The notes: a model not told the origin generated them from the letters alone. 64,000 nt of DNA from an uncultured bacterium (GCA_900317935.1 ONIU01000002.1:18776-82775); one strand, 5' to 3'. Positions 37,901 through 45,797 are shown, counted from the stretch's first letter. Numbers and translations: made by a program.

Positions 37901-38568
37901 CTTTTTTCATATGCATATCTTCTACCTATTATAGAAATCGAAATAATAAAAAATAAAATGCTTTCCAGATAATATATGTATATCGCTGAATGTTCCAATG
38001 GCTTATAATGGCCATCAATCACATAAGCAAAAGGCAAATCATTCAGAAAATGTAGAATAGCACCGAAAAAAGCAATAATAAAAGCTCCTCTTATGCTAAT
38101 TCTATTGTAATCTGGCAATATTTTAGCTGCCTTTATAGTTACTATAACAGCAAAAAGCTTTGCCATCATAATCATAAAAGCTACTACAACTGAGTTTATA
38201 TAATTATATTCGTAAACAAGATAAACATAAAATAAAAAGAGCAAAATGTACCATAAAGGAGAAAAAGGTTTCTTTCCGTAAGCACTCTCTATATTTCTTC
38301 TTCCCAATTCCACACCACAGAAAATTATGAGGCATTGCAAACAGGAATTTATCTTAATAAAACCGCCTATTTCAACTAAAAAATCAAAAGAACGGAAAAT
38401 ATAAACTAAACCAACAGAGATAAAAAGAGGGATAGCAAGACTAGTATGTAGTGTCTTACGGCTATCTGGCGGAGTTATACCAATAAGAGCACCCAATATT
38501 ATCATAAAGATTCCAGCTAGAAAAATATAGCTAGAGGCATCTGTAAGTGGTTTTAAAAATAATTCCAT
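34966..38568 (-). CDS. Hybrid sensor histidine kinase with receiver and HPt domains; degenerate ATPase domain
   Basis: 1,200 residues. About seven membrane helices occupy residues 10-225, another helix lies near 237-255, a Cache-like extracytoplasmic domain near 260-505, and a helix near 506-528. A PAS domain follows at about 540-655, then HisKA with H676 in the motif ASHELRTP, an ATPase-like region at about 745-890, a receiver domain at about 918-1035 with D970 (LLDIQMP), and a C-terminal HPt domain with H1141 (AHSIKGLVG). In the ATPase region the N-box Asn are missing (LLAVIDYCSG in place of the usual LLNLxxNA) and the G1 box reads IVSGINEKV without the DxGxG pattern, while a partial G2 box remains. 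It may not bind ATP normally and might work as a phosphorelay acceptor or phosphatase. No response-regulator gene is adjacent. Confidence 0.88.
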   Translation of the reverse strand: MELFLKPLTDASSYIFLAGIFMIILGALIGITPPDSRKTLHTSLAIPLFISVGLVYIFRSFDFLVEIGGFIKINSCLQCLIIFCGVELGRRNIESAYGKKPFSPLWYILLFLFYVYLVYEYNYINSVVVAFMIMMAKLFAVIVTIKAAKILPDYNRISIRGAFIIAFFGAILHFLNDLPFAYVIDGHYKPLEHSAIYIYYLESILFFIISISIIGRRYAYEKSQRLHKLNTLSLISPGVVYVTSIIIALLVLIGSNLITRQERVKQNYESQSYNFNIKNAIKQRVDSAISSARLMSQSPTLANYLSKPDNDEIREVVKNYLVSLNDKNPGLSIFLSDSKGNILVSSELDSLHEGQNISSKEYFIDGLNRHTGISIYRDSSDEKFGFYADYTVLSSDRKQILGVFIFKIELDDLENLIKLNRYPTMIVDLDDSGRIMVSNNKNFIDQKCGEIKLFVDKGIQPIDNIPILSMMTKHSAFFSLASFGNYPYGVLSLSNVDQSATTQVWLLFIALLVTFILYLVLYGIAYNSENMKTIESAQSNFQLIFNHTPEPICVISEDTTEILAVNKSMQNCFGFEESLVGKRLEDLIVESNQVEYKFRASSDASISECKFKKANDDVFTAEITASNIEYANKNAVLLNIHDISIFKVIEEKLTEAKNSAEEANQIKSRLLANASHELRTPMTAIIGLSEMAVSICNNENQRQIVELLRISSKSLMSLINDMFNLTEVQNGKVNIKKSAFRLNVLVDETIEYVSFLSKRDNKNILFRTINKLPEIVIGDLDHIRQSLLAVIDYCSGICVNNNTLVNIDYTEVSEDSGVIYFIVSGINEKVRDEIVKSIDNDIDYADPYSASSTRKFASGLSLHSMILKSMGGFMQIEDTGIIPDTVSLKLVIPVGLLDENTSKEKLDLKERFFYLNGKPLNLLVADDNDVNLFFVESVIKRFKGKCHSVRNGIEVLDALKEQDYDGILLDIQMPKKDGMKTLKEIRQMSGNISKIPVIAVSAFASEEEKNKILAAGAQNYLGKPFFPNDLYDAIASVFVLDKDIPESEKRKESEKVSDKKSEEMISEKTNSEESSDNNSKDELISNLKRIDYSDFKLRISPNSKSIIKLEEIYNRRYAALDIEVDNCINDNDSHKLRETAHSIKGLVGMMSANESWKLAKFIEEKAAEGNMEEAISKIGELRIHLSEISEDLKIIKAYLA

Positions 38569-38598
38569 CTAATCCTGCTTAAGGTTATATTTTAAATT

Positions 38599-38627
38599 AA
38601 AACCCTCCCGCAAAGCGGAAGGGTTTT
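38599..38627 (-). terminator. Intrinsic terminator of the ATP-grasp/esterase pair
   Basis: The inverted repeat AAAACCCT-C-CCGC / GCGG-A-AGGGTTTT with a 3-base loop and one mismatch, followed on the minus strand by a T-rich tract. It lies 8 bases after the esterase stop codon and before the sensor kinase start. Confidence 0.8.
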
Positions 38628-38634
38628 AATAGAC

Positions 38635-39441
38635 TTATACGTTATAGAAATCCTGAATGAAATATTTGCTGTCATCAGCATTCATGCGATGATGACTATC
38701 AAGGAAACCGCAGCGTTCAAATTTCTCTAAGAAATAAACAATCTGCTTTTTCCACCATGGCCAATCGTGCGCAACATCATAGCCCCAAAGATCTAAGAAT
38801 ACCGGAACTCCCGATAATTTTAGATTCTTAGCAAGGTGAATAGCTTCACCTGTCCATTCTTCCCAGGGCCCCTGACCACTGCATATGATCAGCAAATCAT
38901 TCTGAAGTTTCTGTATTGTTTCAAAACTCAGTCTATCTGAGTATGAAAGCGGATTTCCAGCAAAAACATCATCGTTCATAAACCCGTCTAAAGTGAAGCT
39001 TATATCGTAGCATCCGCTTAATGCGATTCCAGAATCAAAGATATCGGGGTATTTAAGCATAAAGTTTGCTGTATGAAAAGCGCCAAAACTACAACCATGA
39101 GCCAATATTCCAGCACCTTCATGACCATCTGCCAAAATATGAGGAACAATATCTTCACAGACTATCTTTTCATAGTCTAATGCACGTCTGGCTCTATCTT
39201 CAGGCGAAGCATTCCTATTAAACCAGCTTTCGTTATCTATACTGTCTATGCAGTATAACTGAACCTTGCCTTCATCAATAAACCTTGAAATAGTTTCAGG
39301 CATTCCAAAGTTTTCGTAGTCAAAGAATCTTCCTTCCTGTGAGGGAAAAACAAGCATAGGTTTTCCGGAATGTCCGAAAACCAGTATTTCCATCGGATGT
39401 CCCAGAGTTTCACTAGGTATTGTTCTATAATCTCGGTTCAT
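38635..39441 (-). CDS. Esterase-like alpha/beta hydrolase
   Basis: 268 residues with an alpha/beta hydrolase fold of the putative esterase (COG4947-like) type. The nucleophile elbow G-C-S-F-G places the catalytic Ser at S118, and the motif VAHDWPWW near residue 230 supplies the likely catalytic His. The N-terminus (HPMEILVFGHSGKPMLVFP) matches the early strands of this group. There is no signal peptide, so it should act in the cytoplasm. Its ATG overlaps the stop of the upstream ATP-grasp gene by one base (TAATG), so the two are almost surely coexpressed, and a terminator follows. The substrate is unknown; an ester or thioester made by the ATP-grasp partner is a possibility. Confidence 0.85.
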   Translation of the reverse strand: MNRDYRTIPSETLGHPMEILVFGHSGKPMLVFPSQEGRFFDYENFGMPETISRFIDEGKVQLYCIDSIDNESWFNRNASPEDRARRALDYEKIVCEDIVPHILADGHEGAGILAHGCSFGAFHTANFMLKYPDIFDSGIALSGCYDISFTLDGFMNDDVFAGNPLSYSDRLSFETIQKLQNDLLIICSGQGPWEEWTGEAIHLAKNLKLSGVPVFLDLWGYDVAHDWPWWKKQIVYFLEKFERCGFLDSHHRMNADDSKYFIQDFYNV

Positions 39442-40607
39442 TAGGCCTCCGCTATAATATCTTCTACTATACCTAACATTTCTTCTTTGTCAGGAGAACG
39501 AACCAGGTAACCCCAATCGCCCATTACTGCGGCTTCTATTGGGTTCATAGCATGACTCCAGCAAATATAATCGCCCCATATTTCATGTATTTCTTCATGA
39601 GTGAATTTATATTCTCTGTCATACTTTCTACCTACAAAAGCACAATAATACTTGCGTTCATAAGGGCGCTTAGATTCTTCACCGGCAATAATAGAAGCCC
39701 ACCAGTTGTAGACATCTATATCGCAGTTGAAGTTAAACATATGAGTAGTAACTCCTCCCGGAGGTCTCATATTGATTTCAAGGGCCTGATAGTGATAAGG
39801 TTTATTTTTAACTTTGAAGAATTCAATATGGAAGAATTTTTCTCTAGTTCCTGTTGCTTTTACTACAGCTCTTCCATATTTTTCGAGTTCTTCAGGAATT
39901 TCACGCTGAGTGTAATACCAGCAATTCTGATTCAACTTAACAAGTTTATGAATATCGTTATTGAATACATCAGAAGTAAAGAAAACAATATTGCCTTCGC
40001 TGTCAGTTAAACCATCGAAAGATTCAATATCGCCTTCTACATATTCTTCCATGTAGTAGTCATAATCCTGTTTTACTCTGAAAAATTCGTTTAAATCAAC
40101 TTCGTTTCTAATAGTGTAAGTATCGTAAGCCCCAACACCTATATCTGGCTTAATAAAAACAGGGTAAGATACTTCATTTATGAAATTCATGCACTGTTCA
40201 AAGTCTTCTATTATAATACCCTTAGCATGAGGAACTCCAGCTTTTTCAAATACAGCTTTCATATGTGATTTTCTTTTAATAAACTGGATATCTTCTGGTT
40301 TGAAACCTGGAACATTATGTTCTTTGCGGATTTCGGCTTCAAGTTCAAGCCAAGGTTCAAGATGAGATTCAACTCTGTCGATCTTGCCGTAGTTTTCTTC
40401 AAAAAATCTAGCAGCAGCAAGGACCTGGTCGTAATTTTCCAACTGGTCTACTTTATAATGGCCAGTTAAAGCATTCCTTAAACTTTCAGGAAGCTGTTCT
40501 TCATTTTGGTCTGTAATACCAAGCACTCTGACGTTATGACGTGCCAGGCTTTCAACAAACTGTTGATAGTGAGGTGGATAATGCGGTGATATATATATTA
40601 CATTCAT
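39441..40607 (-). CDS. ATP-grasp domain protein
   Basis: About 388 residues. An N-terminal Rossmann-like pre-ATP-grasp part (NVIYISPHYPPHYQQF) is followed by an ATP-grasp core with FIKPDIGVGA as the ATP-binding Lys and Gly loop, YYMEEYVEGD as the hinge strand, and ALEINMRPPGG as the metal-binding Glu/Asn/Arg motif. Such enzymes join a carboxylate to an amine or thiol through an acyl phosphate; the substrate here is unknown. The ATG at 40607 is chosen because AGGAG lies 9 bases upstream; two TTG codons just before it would be too close. The gene is translationally coupled to the esterase gene. It is not a known purine or carbamoyl-phosphate enzyme. Confidence 0.87.
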   Translation of the reverse strand: MNVIYISPHYPPHYQQFVESLARHNVRVLGITDQNEEQLPESLRNALTGHYKVDQLENYDQVLAAARFFEENYGKIDRVESHLEPWLELEAEIRKEHNVPGFKPEDIQFIKRKSHMKAVFEKAGVPHAKGIIIEDFEQCMNFINEVSYPVFIKPDIGVGAYDTYTIRNEVDLNEFFRVKQDYDYYMEEYVEGDIESFDGLTDSEGNIVFFTSDVFNNDIHKLVKLNQNCWYYTQREIPEELEKYGRAVVKATGTREKFFHIEFFKVKNKPYHYQALEINMRPPGGVTTHMFNFNCDIDVYNWWASIIAGEESKRPYERKYYCAFVGRKYDREYKFTHEEIHEIWGDYICWSHAMNPIEAAVMGDWGYLVRSPDKEEMLGIVEDIIAEA

Positions 40608-40710
40608 CAACAAAAACTCCTAATAATGTTGTAAGCCATATTTTAACACTAATATTCTTTTTATCAAGTATTATGTTAAAGGAGTTTTATATTGATGCTA
40701 ATTTTTTCTA

Positions 40711-40854
40711 TTAAAAACGGCAGGAAATCTTTATTTCATTGCATCTGAATATGCAGTTTTCTTTTGGGCAAGGGCACTTAAGTATTGCGAAACGACCGCA
40801 ATCTTTGCATTCAGGTTGAAGGGCAGGACCAGTAACTTTATTGTTGTTTTTCAT
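40711..40854 (-). CDS. 47-residue cysteine-rich small protein
   Basis: A short gene with an excellent ribosome site: AGGAGG at 40860-40865, 5 bases upstream of the ATG at 40854. The product has seven Cys in 47 residues (positions 16, 19, 27, 29, 34, 38, 45), in the pattern PECKDCGRF, KCPCPKENC, FRC, ISC. It has no membrane segment. The CxxC and CxC spacing suggests a zinc- or metal-binding mini-protein, or a rubredoxin-like or metallothionein-like knuckle. No family is recognised. It lies alone between the ATP-grasp gene and a divergent hydrolase gene. The strong ribosome site and the high Cys content argue against a chance frame. Confidence 0.7.
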   Translation of the reverse strand: MKNNNKVTGPALQPECKDCGRFAILKCPCPKENCIFRCNEIKISCRF

Positions 40855-41020
40855 AAGGACCTCCTTAAACTCATCTCTATTTTAGTTATCGTCTTATAAA
40901 AAACATAAAATTAAATAAAAATTGTAAAAATTAGCATTTTGAAAGAATTTTTTCTGATTTACTTTTGATTAAAAGTGCAATATGCTAATATCTAGTTAAA
41001 TTTATTACGGGGGCAAAAGA

Positions 41021-41863
41021 ATGTCCACATTAGAGCAAACCTCATCTATAACATTACAAGACTTAAAGTTATCTTATTCTGAAGCAGGAAAAGGCGAACC
41101 TATTCTCTGCCTTCATGGAAATCCCAGTAATAAAAGTGTTTTTTCTAATATGATGACAAAACTAGATGGTTTAAATATCAAACTTGTTGCTATAGATAGA
41201 CCTGGACATAACGCCACCGACGAAATACCCAACGAAAAGAATGACTTATGGTATGACACTTTCATTTATTCAGACTTTATCAAAGCAAAACTTAATAAAA
41301 AAGCCTGGATACTTGGTCATTCCTATGGATGTTTGACAGCATTAAAAATAGCTATAAAATATCCGGAAAGAGTCAAAGGTTTAATATTCATAAATCCGTT
41401 AGTTGCTACTGCAACCCCTAATGAATCAACTTCCAGTATTCCCTATTTTTCAAAAGGATTTTTAACTGGTTCTATTCTTGGGCTTTGGCTGCCTATAGAA
41501 TACCCTAAAGTTTTATCAGATATTCTCAACAAATATTTCCAACCAGAAAAACCAGCTGACGATTATTCTGAATTATGGATTCAAAAATTTATCAGATTTG
41601 AAAATGTTGTTGCCTATCATATTGATAGAAACATTCAAATTAACATTCAAAACGAACTCAAAGAAGAAATGAAGAAACTTTCTCTGCCAACATTTGCTTT
41701 ATATGGAGCAAAAGATGCTTACACAGATATCAACAGGCAGCAGGAAATCGTTAATCTTATTCCAGGAGTAAAATCAGAAACTTCTGAATCAAGCGGTCAC
41801 TACATGCCGTATCTGAACCCCGATATCTGCCTTGATTTTATTAAAAAATCAATAGCTAGCTAA
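41021..41863 (+). CDS. Alpha/beta hydrolase
   Basis: 280 residues of the classic alpha/beta hydrolase family, with a full triad: S101 in GHSYG, D232 in YGAKDAYTD and H260 in SSGHYMPY. The oxyanion motif LHGNPSN lies near residue 32 and DRPGH near 67. There is no signal peptide, so a cytoplasmic enzyme is likely. The substrate cannot be assigned; the family includes esterases, haloalkane dehalogenases and C-C hydrolases. The start is supported by a GGGGG tract about 7 bases upstream. TTGATT (40965) and TAATAT (40986) could form its promoter, although their 15-base spacing is short. Confidence 0.88.
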   Translation: MSTLEQTSSITLQDLKLSYSEAGKGEPILCLHGNPSNKSVFSNMMTKLDGLNIKLVAIDRPGHNATDEIPNEKNDLWYDTFIYSDFIKAKLNKKAWILGHSYGCLTALKIAIKYPERVKGLIFINPLVATATPNESTSSIPYFSKGFLTGSILGLWLPIEYPKVLSDILNKYFQPEKPADDYSELWIQKFIRFENVVAYHIDRNIQINIQNELKEEMKKLSLPTFALYGAKDAYTDINRQQEIVNLIPGVKSETSESSGHYMPYLNPDICLDFIKKSIAS

Positions 41864-42249
41864 CGCTAACTATTAGGGAATTGTTTTAGTTCGTATTATT
41901 ACATACGTTAGCAATCATAACTACGATCGCTTCCAATATCCAACAACTTTATTTTCTATATTTGTTTGTGAAAAATTTCATTAATTTGAAATTTTTTAAA
42001 ATTTTTTGTCCATTTTTCCTTTTTCGGTTGATTACTATATGTGAATAAAAATTTTACGTCATTGCGAGCCGACTAGTCGGCGTGGCAATCTATTGTTCTT
42101 GGTAATCGTTGTTTATATTGTAAGAATTAAGATCAAAAATGGAGATACAAGACCATAGTTAGAGACCAAAGAATTCTTCTAATTTGAATCTTAAAACTTG
42201 TAATTAAAACAATAACTACCAACTGCAATAAGAAGAAAAAGGAGAAAAA
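41864..42249. other. 386-base intergenic region with repeats
   Basis: No gene is seen here. It holds AATTGTTTTAGTT at 41879-41891 followed by ACGTTAG at 41905-41911, a motif pair repeated on the other side of the nuclease gene at 43364 and 43386. It also holds an AT-only hairpin at 41971-41996 (arms AAAAATTTCA / TGAAATTTTT) that may terminate the hydrolase transcript weakly, and a REP-like element at 42058-42091. AGGAG just before 42250 is the ribosome site of the nuclease gene. Confidence 0.6.
42058..42091 (+). repeat. REP-like palindromic repeat, copy 1
   Basis: Begins GTCATTGCGAG and ends GTGGCAATCT, with the perfect palindrome GCCGACTAGTCGGC between. Elements with these ends occur in many bacterial genomes as short dispersed repeats. 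Two further copies lie at 43407 and 55118 in this window. Confidence 0.8.
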
Positions 42250-43209
42250 ATGTATTATCTAAACTTTAACCTTTCAAACAGAACTACTTCTAATTCTTAT
42301 TGTGTTCGGGAAGAAACAGCTGAATACAAAGCTAACCGTCAATATAAAGACAGTCTGTTCAGGTTTATTTTTGGCCGGGAAGAAAACAAGCAGAATCTTC
42401 TAGATCTCTATAATGCGCTGAATAATTCCAACTACCAAAACAAAGACGATTTGGAAATCAATACTCTGGAAAACGCCATATATATGCGAATGAAAAATGA
42501 TGTTTCCTTTGTGCTTGACAGCCAGATGGTATTATTGGAACACCAGAGCACCTTCAATCCCAATATGCCTTTACGTGGATTCCTATATTTCGCAAAACTT
42601 TATGAAACAAGAATAGCAACAATAATGAATCTGAAAAACATTTACTATCCAAAGCTCATTAAAATTCCAACTCCAAGGTATATAGTTTTTTATAACGGTT
42701 ACGACAAAAAATTTGGTGAAAGTATCGAACTTAAGCTTTCAGATGCTTTTGAAGATACTAATAAAACCAATGGCTACGAATGGACCGCTAAAATGTTAAA
42801 CATAAACTATGGTCAAAACAAAGAATTATTGATAAAATGTAAGATATTAGGGGAATATTCATACTTTGTTGAATGTACAAGAAAATATTCTAAGAAATAT
42901 GAAGATTTCTCAATAGCCATTGATAAAGCAATAGAAGAATGCATAGATAAAGGTATTTTGAAAGATTTACTTTTGAAATACAGCGTGGAGGTTAAGAATA
43001 TGCTTTTAACAGAGTTTGATGAAGAAAAAGACTGGGCTATTATTGCAAAAGGTCATGAAGAAATTGGCTATGAAAAAGGTATAGAAGAAGGAACAAAAAA
43101 TAAACTAAAAAGCATTATAAATAATATGCTTTTAAAAGGGAAAACCAAAGCTGAAATTATAGATTTAATCGGAATATCAGATGAAGAATATGATAATTCA
43201 ATGAACTAA
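42250..43209 (+). CDS. Rpn family recombination-promoting nuclease / PD-(D/E)XK transposase-like protein
   Basis: 319 residues. The N-terminal KDSLFRFIFG, followed by NLLDLYNALN, is the signature of Rpn (formerly transposase_31 / PDDEXK) proteins, which are DNA endonucleases that promote RecA-independent recombination. Candidate active-site residues are D84 (KNDVSFVL) and E97-H-Q99 (LLEHQST). The C-terminus has the usual regulatory helix pairs with a Lys/Glu-rich linker and GKTKAEIIDLIGIS. AGGAG lies 5 bases upstream of the ATG. The gene sits alone between two REP-like repeats and is followed by a hairpin, so it looks like a mobile or recently gained unit. Members of this family are often present in many copies per genome. 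Confidence 0.88.
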   Translation: MYYLNFNLSNRTTSNSYCVREETAEYKANRQYKDSLFRFIFGREENKQNLLDLYNALNNSNYQNKDDLEINTLENAIYMRMKNDVSFVLDSQMVLLEHQSTFNPNMPLRGFLYFAKLYETRIATIMNLKNIYYPKLIKIPTPRYIVFYNGYDKKFGESIELKLSDAFEDTNKTNGYEWTAKMLNINYGQNKELLIKCKILGEYSYFVECTRKYSKKYEDFSIAIDKAIEECIDKGILKDLLLKYSVEVKNMLLTEFDEEKDWAIIAKGHEEIGYEKGIEEGTKNKLKSIINNMLLKGKTKAEIIDLIGISDEEYDNSMN

Positions 43210-43238
43210 TTATTTCCCATTACTTACTTTTTTAGTTT

Positions 43239-43276
43239 AACAATGGTTATAAGTCTTAAAACTTATAACCATTGTT
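43239..43276 (+). terminator. Intrinsic terminator after the Rpn-like gene
   Basis: A perfect 16-base inverted repeat, AACAATGGTTATAAGT and its complement, around a 6-base loop, followed by ATTTTATG. The T-run is short. The stem starts 30 bases after the stop codon. Confidence 0.75.
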
Positions 43277-43279
43277 ATT

Positions 43280-43360
43280 TTATGGGGCGGGGTCAGGCAC
43301 AATAACTAGTCTGAAGCCTATATCACCTGCTGGACCAGAAGTTGGTCTGGTATATCTTTC
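43280..43360 (-). pseudogene. Remnant of a formylglycine-generating-enzyme (SUMF1-like) C-terminus
   Basis: An open stretch of 26 codons bounded by stops encodes TSGPAGDIGFRLVIVPD near its end. The core GFRLV preceded by a Gly/Asp-rich turn is the usual end of FGE-sulfatase (SUMF1-like) domains. No start codon or upstream domain is present, so this looks like the tail of a decayed or deleted gene. It lies directly before the second REP-like repeat. The match is short and could be chance. Confidence 0.4.
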
Positions 43361-43406
43361 TTAAATTGTTTTAGTTACTACTCTAACGTTAGTCTCATTT
43401 ATAACC

Positions 43407-43441
43407 GTCATTGCGAGGCTTCGTAAAAGCTGTGGCAATCC
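43407..43441 (+). repeat. REP-like palindromic repeat, copy 2
   Basis: Begins GTCATTGCGAGG and ends GTGGCAATCC, with an imperfect palindromic middle (GGCTTCGTAAAAGCT). With copy 1 it brackets the Rpn-like gene, in the same orientation. Confidence 0.75.
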
Positions 43442-43507
43442 AGCTATTTATGGGATGAGAAATAAGTGGATTGTTTAGTAATCTAGATAGCTATTATTAC
43501 ATCCCCT

Positions 43508-43903
43508 TTATGCCTCTTTTATTTTCTTATCTAATATCCTAGCTAAATCATCAAAAGCTTTAAGGAAACTGTCTTTTATAAGTATTACCAGTTCATCAGC
43601 TTCATTTTCATCGTAAATGTGAACAGATGAATTCCTTTTTCTTAGCATCAAAAGCCAGACTTCTGAATCATTTACAAATCCCTTTGAAAAACCAATTTTT
43701 AAAATTTCTCTAGGAGAGCCTGTTTCAGCTTCAAATACAGAATGAAGTTTTAGAGTTTCCTGTAAAGCTTTCCATGCAAGTTCAAAAGTCAAATTGAATT
43801 GGGCAATAATACCTGTTCTGTAGATTTCATCATCAACAGCTTTACTAAAATCTGCTTTTTTCAAAACGGACAGACAATTAATAAAATTATCAAATTTTTT
43901 CAT
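43508..43903 (-). CDS. HEPN-domain protein of a HEPN/MNT pair (HepT-like, HI0074 family)
   Basis: 131 residues, all-helical, of the nucleotidyltransferase substrate-binding (HI0074) type. The RX4HXY motif of HepT-type HEPN toxins is present: R90, H95 and Y97 in RNSSVHIY. In characterised pairs the HEPN protein is an RNase toxin and the partner MNT protein silences it by adding AMP to that Tyr. The gene overlaps the MNT gene upstream by 14 bases, the usual arrangement. No membrane segment is present. It may act in plasmid or phage defence or in genome stabilisation; the surrounding repeats fit an accessory module. Confidence 0.87.
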   Translation of the reverse strand: MKKFDNFINCLSVLKKADFSKAVDDEIYRTGIIAQFNLTFELAWKALQETLKLHSVFEAETGSPREILKIGFSKGFVNDSEVWLLMLRKRNSSVHIYDENEADELVILIKDSFLKAFDDLARILDKKIKEA

Positions 43904-44180
43904 AAATTACGACACCTTCATTATCCAACTCAAGCTGAAGTTCTTCTGAAATCCCTTTATCTAATTCTATTATATCAAAAGCCAAAAGACTGTGAATATT
44001 TTCCATAACCTGCCAATAGAAATTCTCAAAATTTCCACCGCTTACAGCTATATCAATATCACTTCTCTCGGTATTTGTTCCTCTTGCTCTAGAACCAAAA
44101 AGAATAATCTTTGAAATATTATTTTCTTTCGCAAATCTACATAAATCTTTTAAAACTCTTTTTGGAATATTACAACTCAT
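43890..44180 (-). CDS. MNT-type minimal nucleotidyltransferase, antitoxin of the HEPN pair
   Basis: 96 residues from the ATG at 44180. The minimal nucleotidyltransferase signature GS-x10-DxD is complete (G29, S30, D41, D43 in LFGSRARG...SDIDIAV). The family transfers AMP or several AMP units to the partner HEPN protein. A GTG six codons upstream (44198) would extend the protein by MVSVIC and cannot be ruled out, because neither start has a strong ribosome site. The gene ends 14 bases inside the HEPN gene. Its upstream end is only 30 bases from the stop of prfC, but the two are probably unrelated in function. Confidence 0.85.
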   Translation of the reverse strand: MSCNIPKRVLKDLCRFAKENNISKIILFGSRARGTNTERSDIDIAVSGGNFENFYWQVMENIHSLLAFDIIELDKGISEELQLELDNEGVVIYEKI

Positions 44181-44210
44181 ACAAATGACACTTACCACGC
44201 CAAGCTTAGC

Positions 44211-45797
44211 TCAGTCATGCTCTCTAGTTTCAAAGAACTGGATTTCAGGCCATTCTTTCATCACATAGTTCAAACGCCACTTATCAGGGCACATGAAAGT
44301 AAGAGCATCAGCAGTATCAAGAGACAAGCTGGTTTTATAACGTTTCTTGAATTCTTCAAGTTTACGTTCATTGTCGCTGGTTATCCAGCGGGCTATGCCA
44401 TAATCTACCGGTTCATAAATGGCGTGAACAAAATATTCTGCTTCTAATCTTGATATAACAACATCAAACTGCAAAACACCTACGGCACCGATTATATAAT
44501 CGTTGCCAAACAATGGTCTGAATACCTGAATAGCGCCTTCTTCGGAAAGCTGCAACAGACCTTTTTGAAGCTGTTTCGCTTTTAACGGGTCTTTTAAAAT
44601 GACTCGCTTGAAAATTTCAGGAGCAAAACTCGGTATTCCCGTAAATTTCAGAGGTTCCTTTGTTGTAAAAGTATCGCCGATTCTGATTGTTCCATGATTA
44701 TGAACACCTATAATATCGCCAGGATATGCTTCTTCAACATTCTGTCGGTCTTGAGCCATAAAGATAGTTGCATTTGCGATAGTTATTTCTTTGCCGATTC
44801 TATGGTGCATAACCTTCATACCTCTGGTAAACTTGCCTGAGCAGATTCTTACAAAGGCTATTCTATCGCGGTGGGCAGGATCCATATTTGCCTGAATCTT
44901 GAAAGCAAAGCCAGAAAAATCTTTTTCATAAGGTGAAACTTCTCTAGTTTCTGTTGGACGAGGTTGTGGGCTTGGGGAGAGTTCGCAGAAAGCATCCAAA
45001 ACTTCCTGAACACCGAAGTTGTTTAAAGCACTTCCAAAGAAAACAGGAGTCTGATTTCCCTTCAAATACTGTTCGTGATCAAAGGGAGAAGCAGCACCTT
45101 CCAGAAGTTCTATATCGTCACGCAAATCTTTAGCTTGATAACCTAGCAATTCATCTAATTTTGGGTCATTCAAGTCACTGATAGTAATAGTGTCTTGAGG
45201 CCTTCTAGCTTCACCAGCTCTGAAAAGCACAATCTGCTTTTTATAAAGGTTGTAAACACCCTTAAAAGTCTTGCCGCTTCCTATAGGCCAAGAAAGAGGT
45301 GCACATTCGATTTGTAGTTTATCTTCTATTTCAGACATTAAATCGAGGGGTGACTGACCTTCACGGTCTAGTTTATTAATAAAAGTAATTATAGGGGTGT
45401 TGCGCATTCGACAGATTGTCATAAGCTTTTCAGTCTGTGTTTCAACACCTTTAACAGAGTCAATAACCATTAAAGCAGAGTCTACCGCTGTCAAGACTCT
45501 GTATGTATCTTCGGAAAAGTCCTGGTGACCAGGTGTATCAAGAAGATTTATTTCATAATCTTTATAATGGAATTTCATAACAGAAGTCGTTACTGAAATA
45601 CCACGTTCCTGCTCAATTTTCATCCAGTCGCTTGTAGCATGTCTGTCTGCTTTTCTTGCTTTAATAGCACCAGCCATCTGAATCGCGCCGCCAAATAAAA
45701 GCAGCTTTTCTGTAAGTGTTGTTTTACCTGCGTCTGGGTGGCTGATTATACCAAAACATCTACGGCAGTCTACTTCTGACTGATTATACTTTTCCAT
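44211..45797 (-). CDS. prfC: Peptide chain release factor 3
   Basis: 528 residues, almost the same as E. coli RF3 (529). RF3 is a ribosome-dependent GTPase that removes RF1 and RF2 after termination. Visible motifs are the P-loop SHPDAGKTT, the switch region [18 protein letters not shown] and NKLDRE, followed by the elongation-factor beta barrel ([17 protein letters not shown]) and the RF3 C-terminal domain ([16 protein letters not shown]). The ATG at 45797 is chosen over an upstream in-frame codon because GAGG lies 5 bases upstream and the length then matches the family. The GTPase domain and C-terminus have no breaks. Confidence 0.96.
   Translation of the reverse strand: MEKYNQSEVDCRRCFGIISHPDAGKTTLTEKLLLFGGAIQMAGAIKARKADRHATSDWMKIEQERGISVTTSVMKFHYKDYEINLLDTPGHQDFSEDTYRVLTAVDSALMVIDSVKGVETQTEKLMTICRMRNTPIITFINKLDREGQSPLDLMSEIEDKLQIECAPLSWPIGSGKTFKGVYNLYKKQIVLFRAGEARRPQDTITISDLNDPKLDELLGYQAKDLRDDIELLEGAASPFDHEQYLKGNQTPVFFGSALNNFGVQEVLDAFCELSPSPQPRPTETREVSPYEKDFSGFAFKIQANMDPAHRDRIAFVRICSGKFTRGMKVMHHRIGKEITIANATIFMAQDRQNVEEAYPGDIIGVHNHGTIRIGDTFTTKEPLKFTGIPSFAPEIFKRVILKDPLKAKQLQKGLLQLSEEGAIQVFRPLFGNDYIIGAVGVLQFDVVISRLEAEYFVHAIYEPVDYGIARWITSDNERKLEEFKKRYKTSLSLDTADALTFMCPDKWRLNYVMKEWPEIQFFETREHD

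Noticed and set aside
39552..40010. Plus-strand open frame of about 150 codons
   Set aside because: Antisense to the ATP-grasp core, including its conserved motifs, with no ribosome site.
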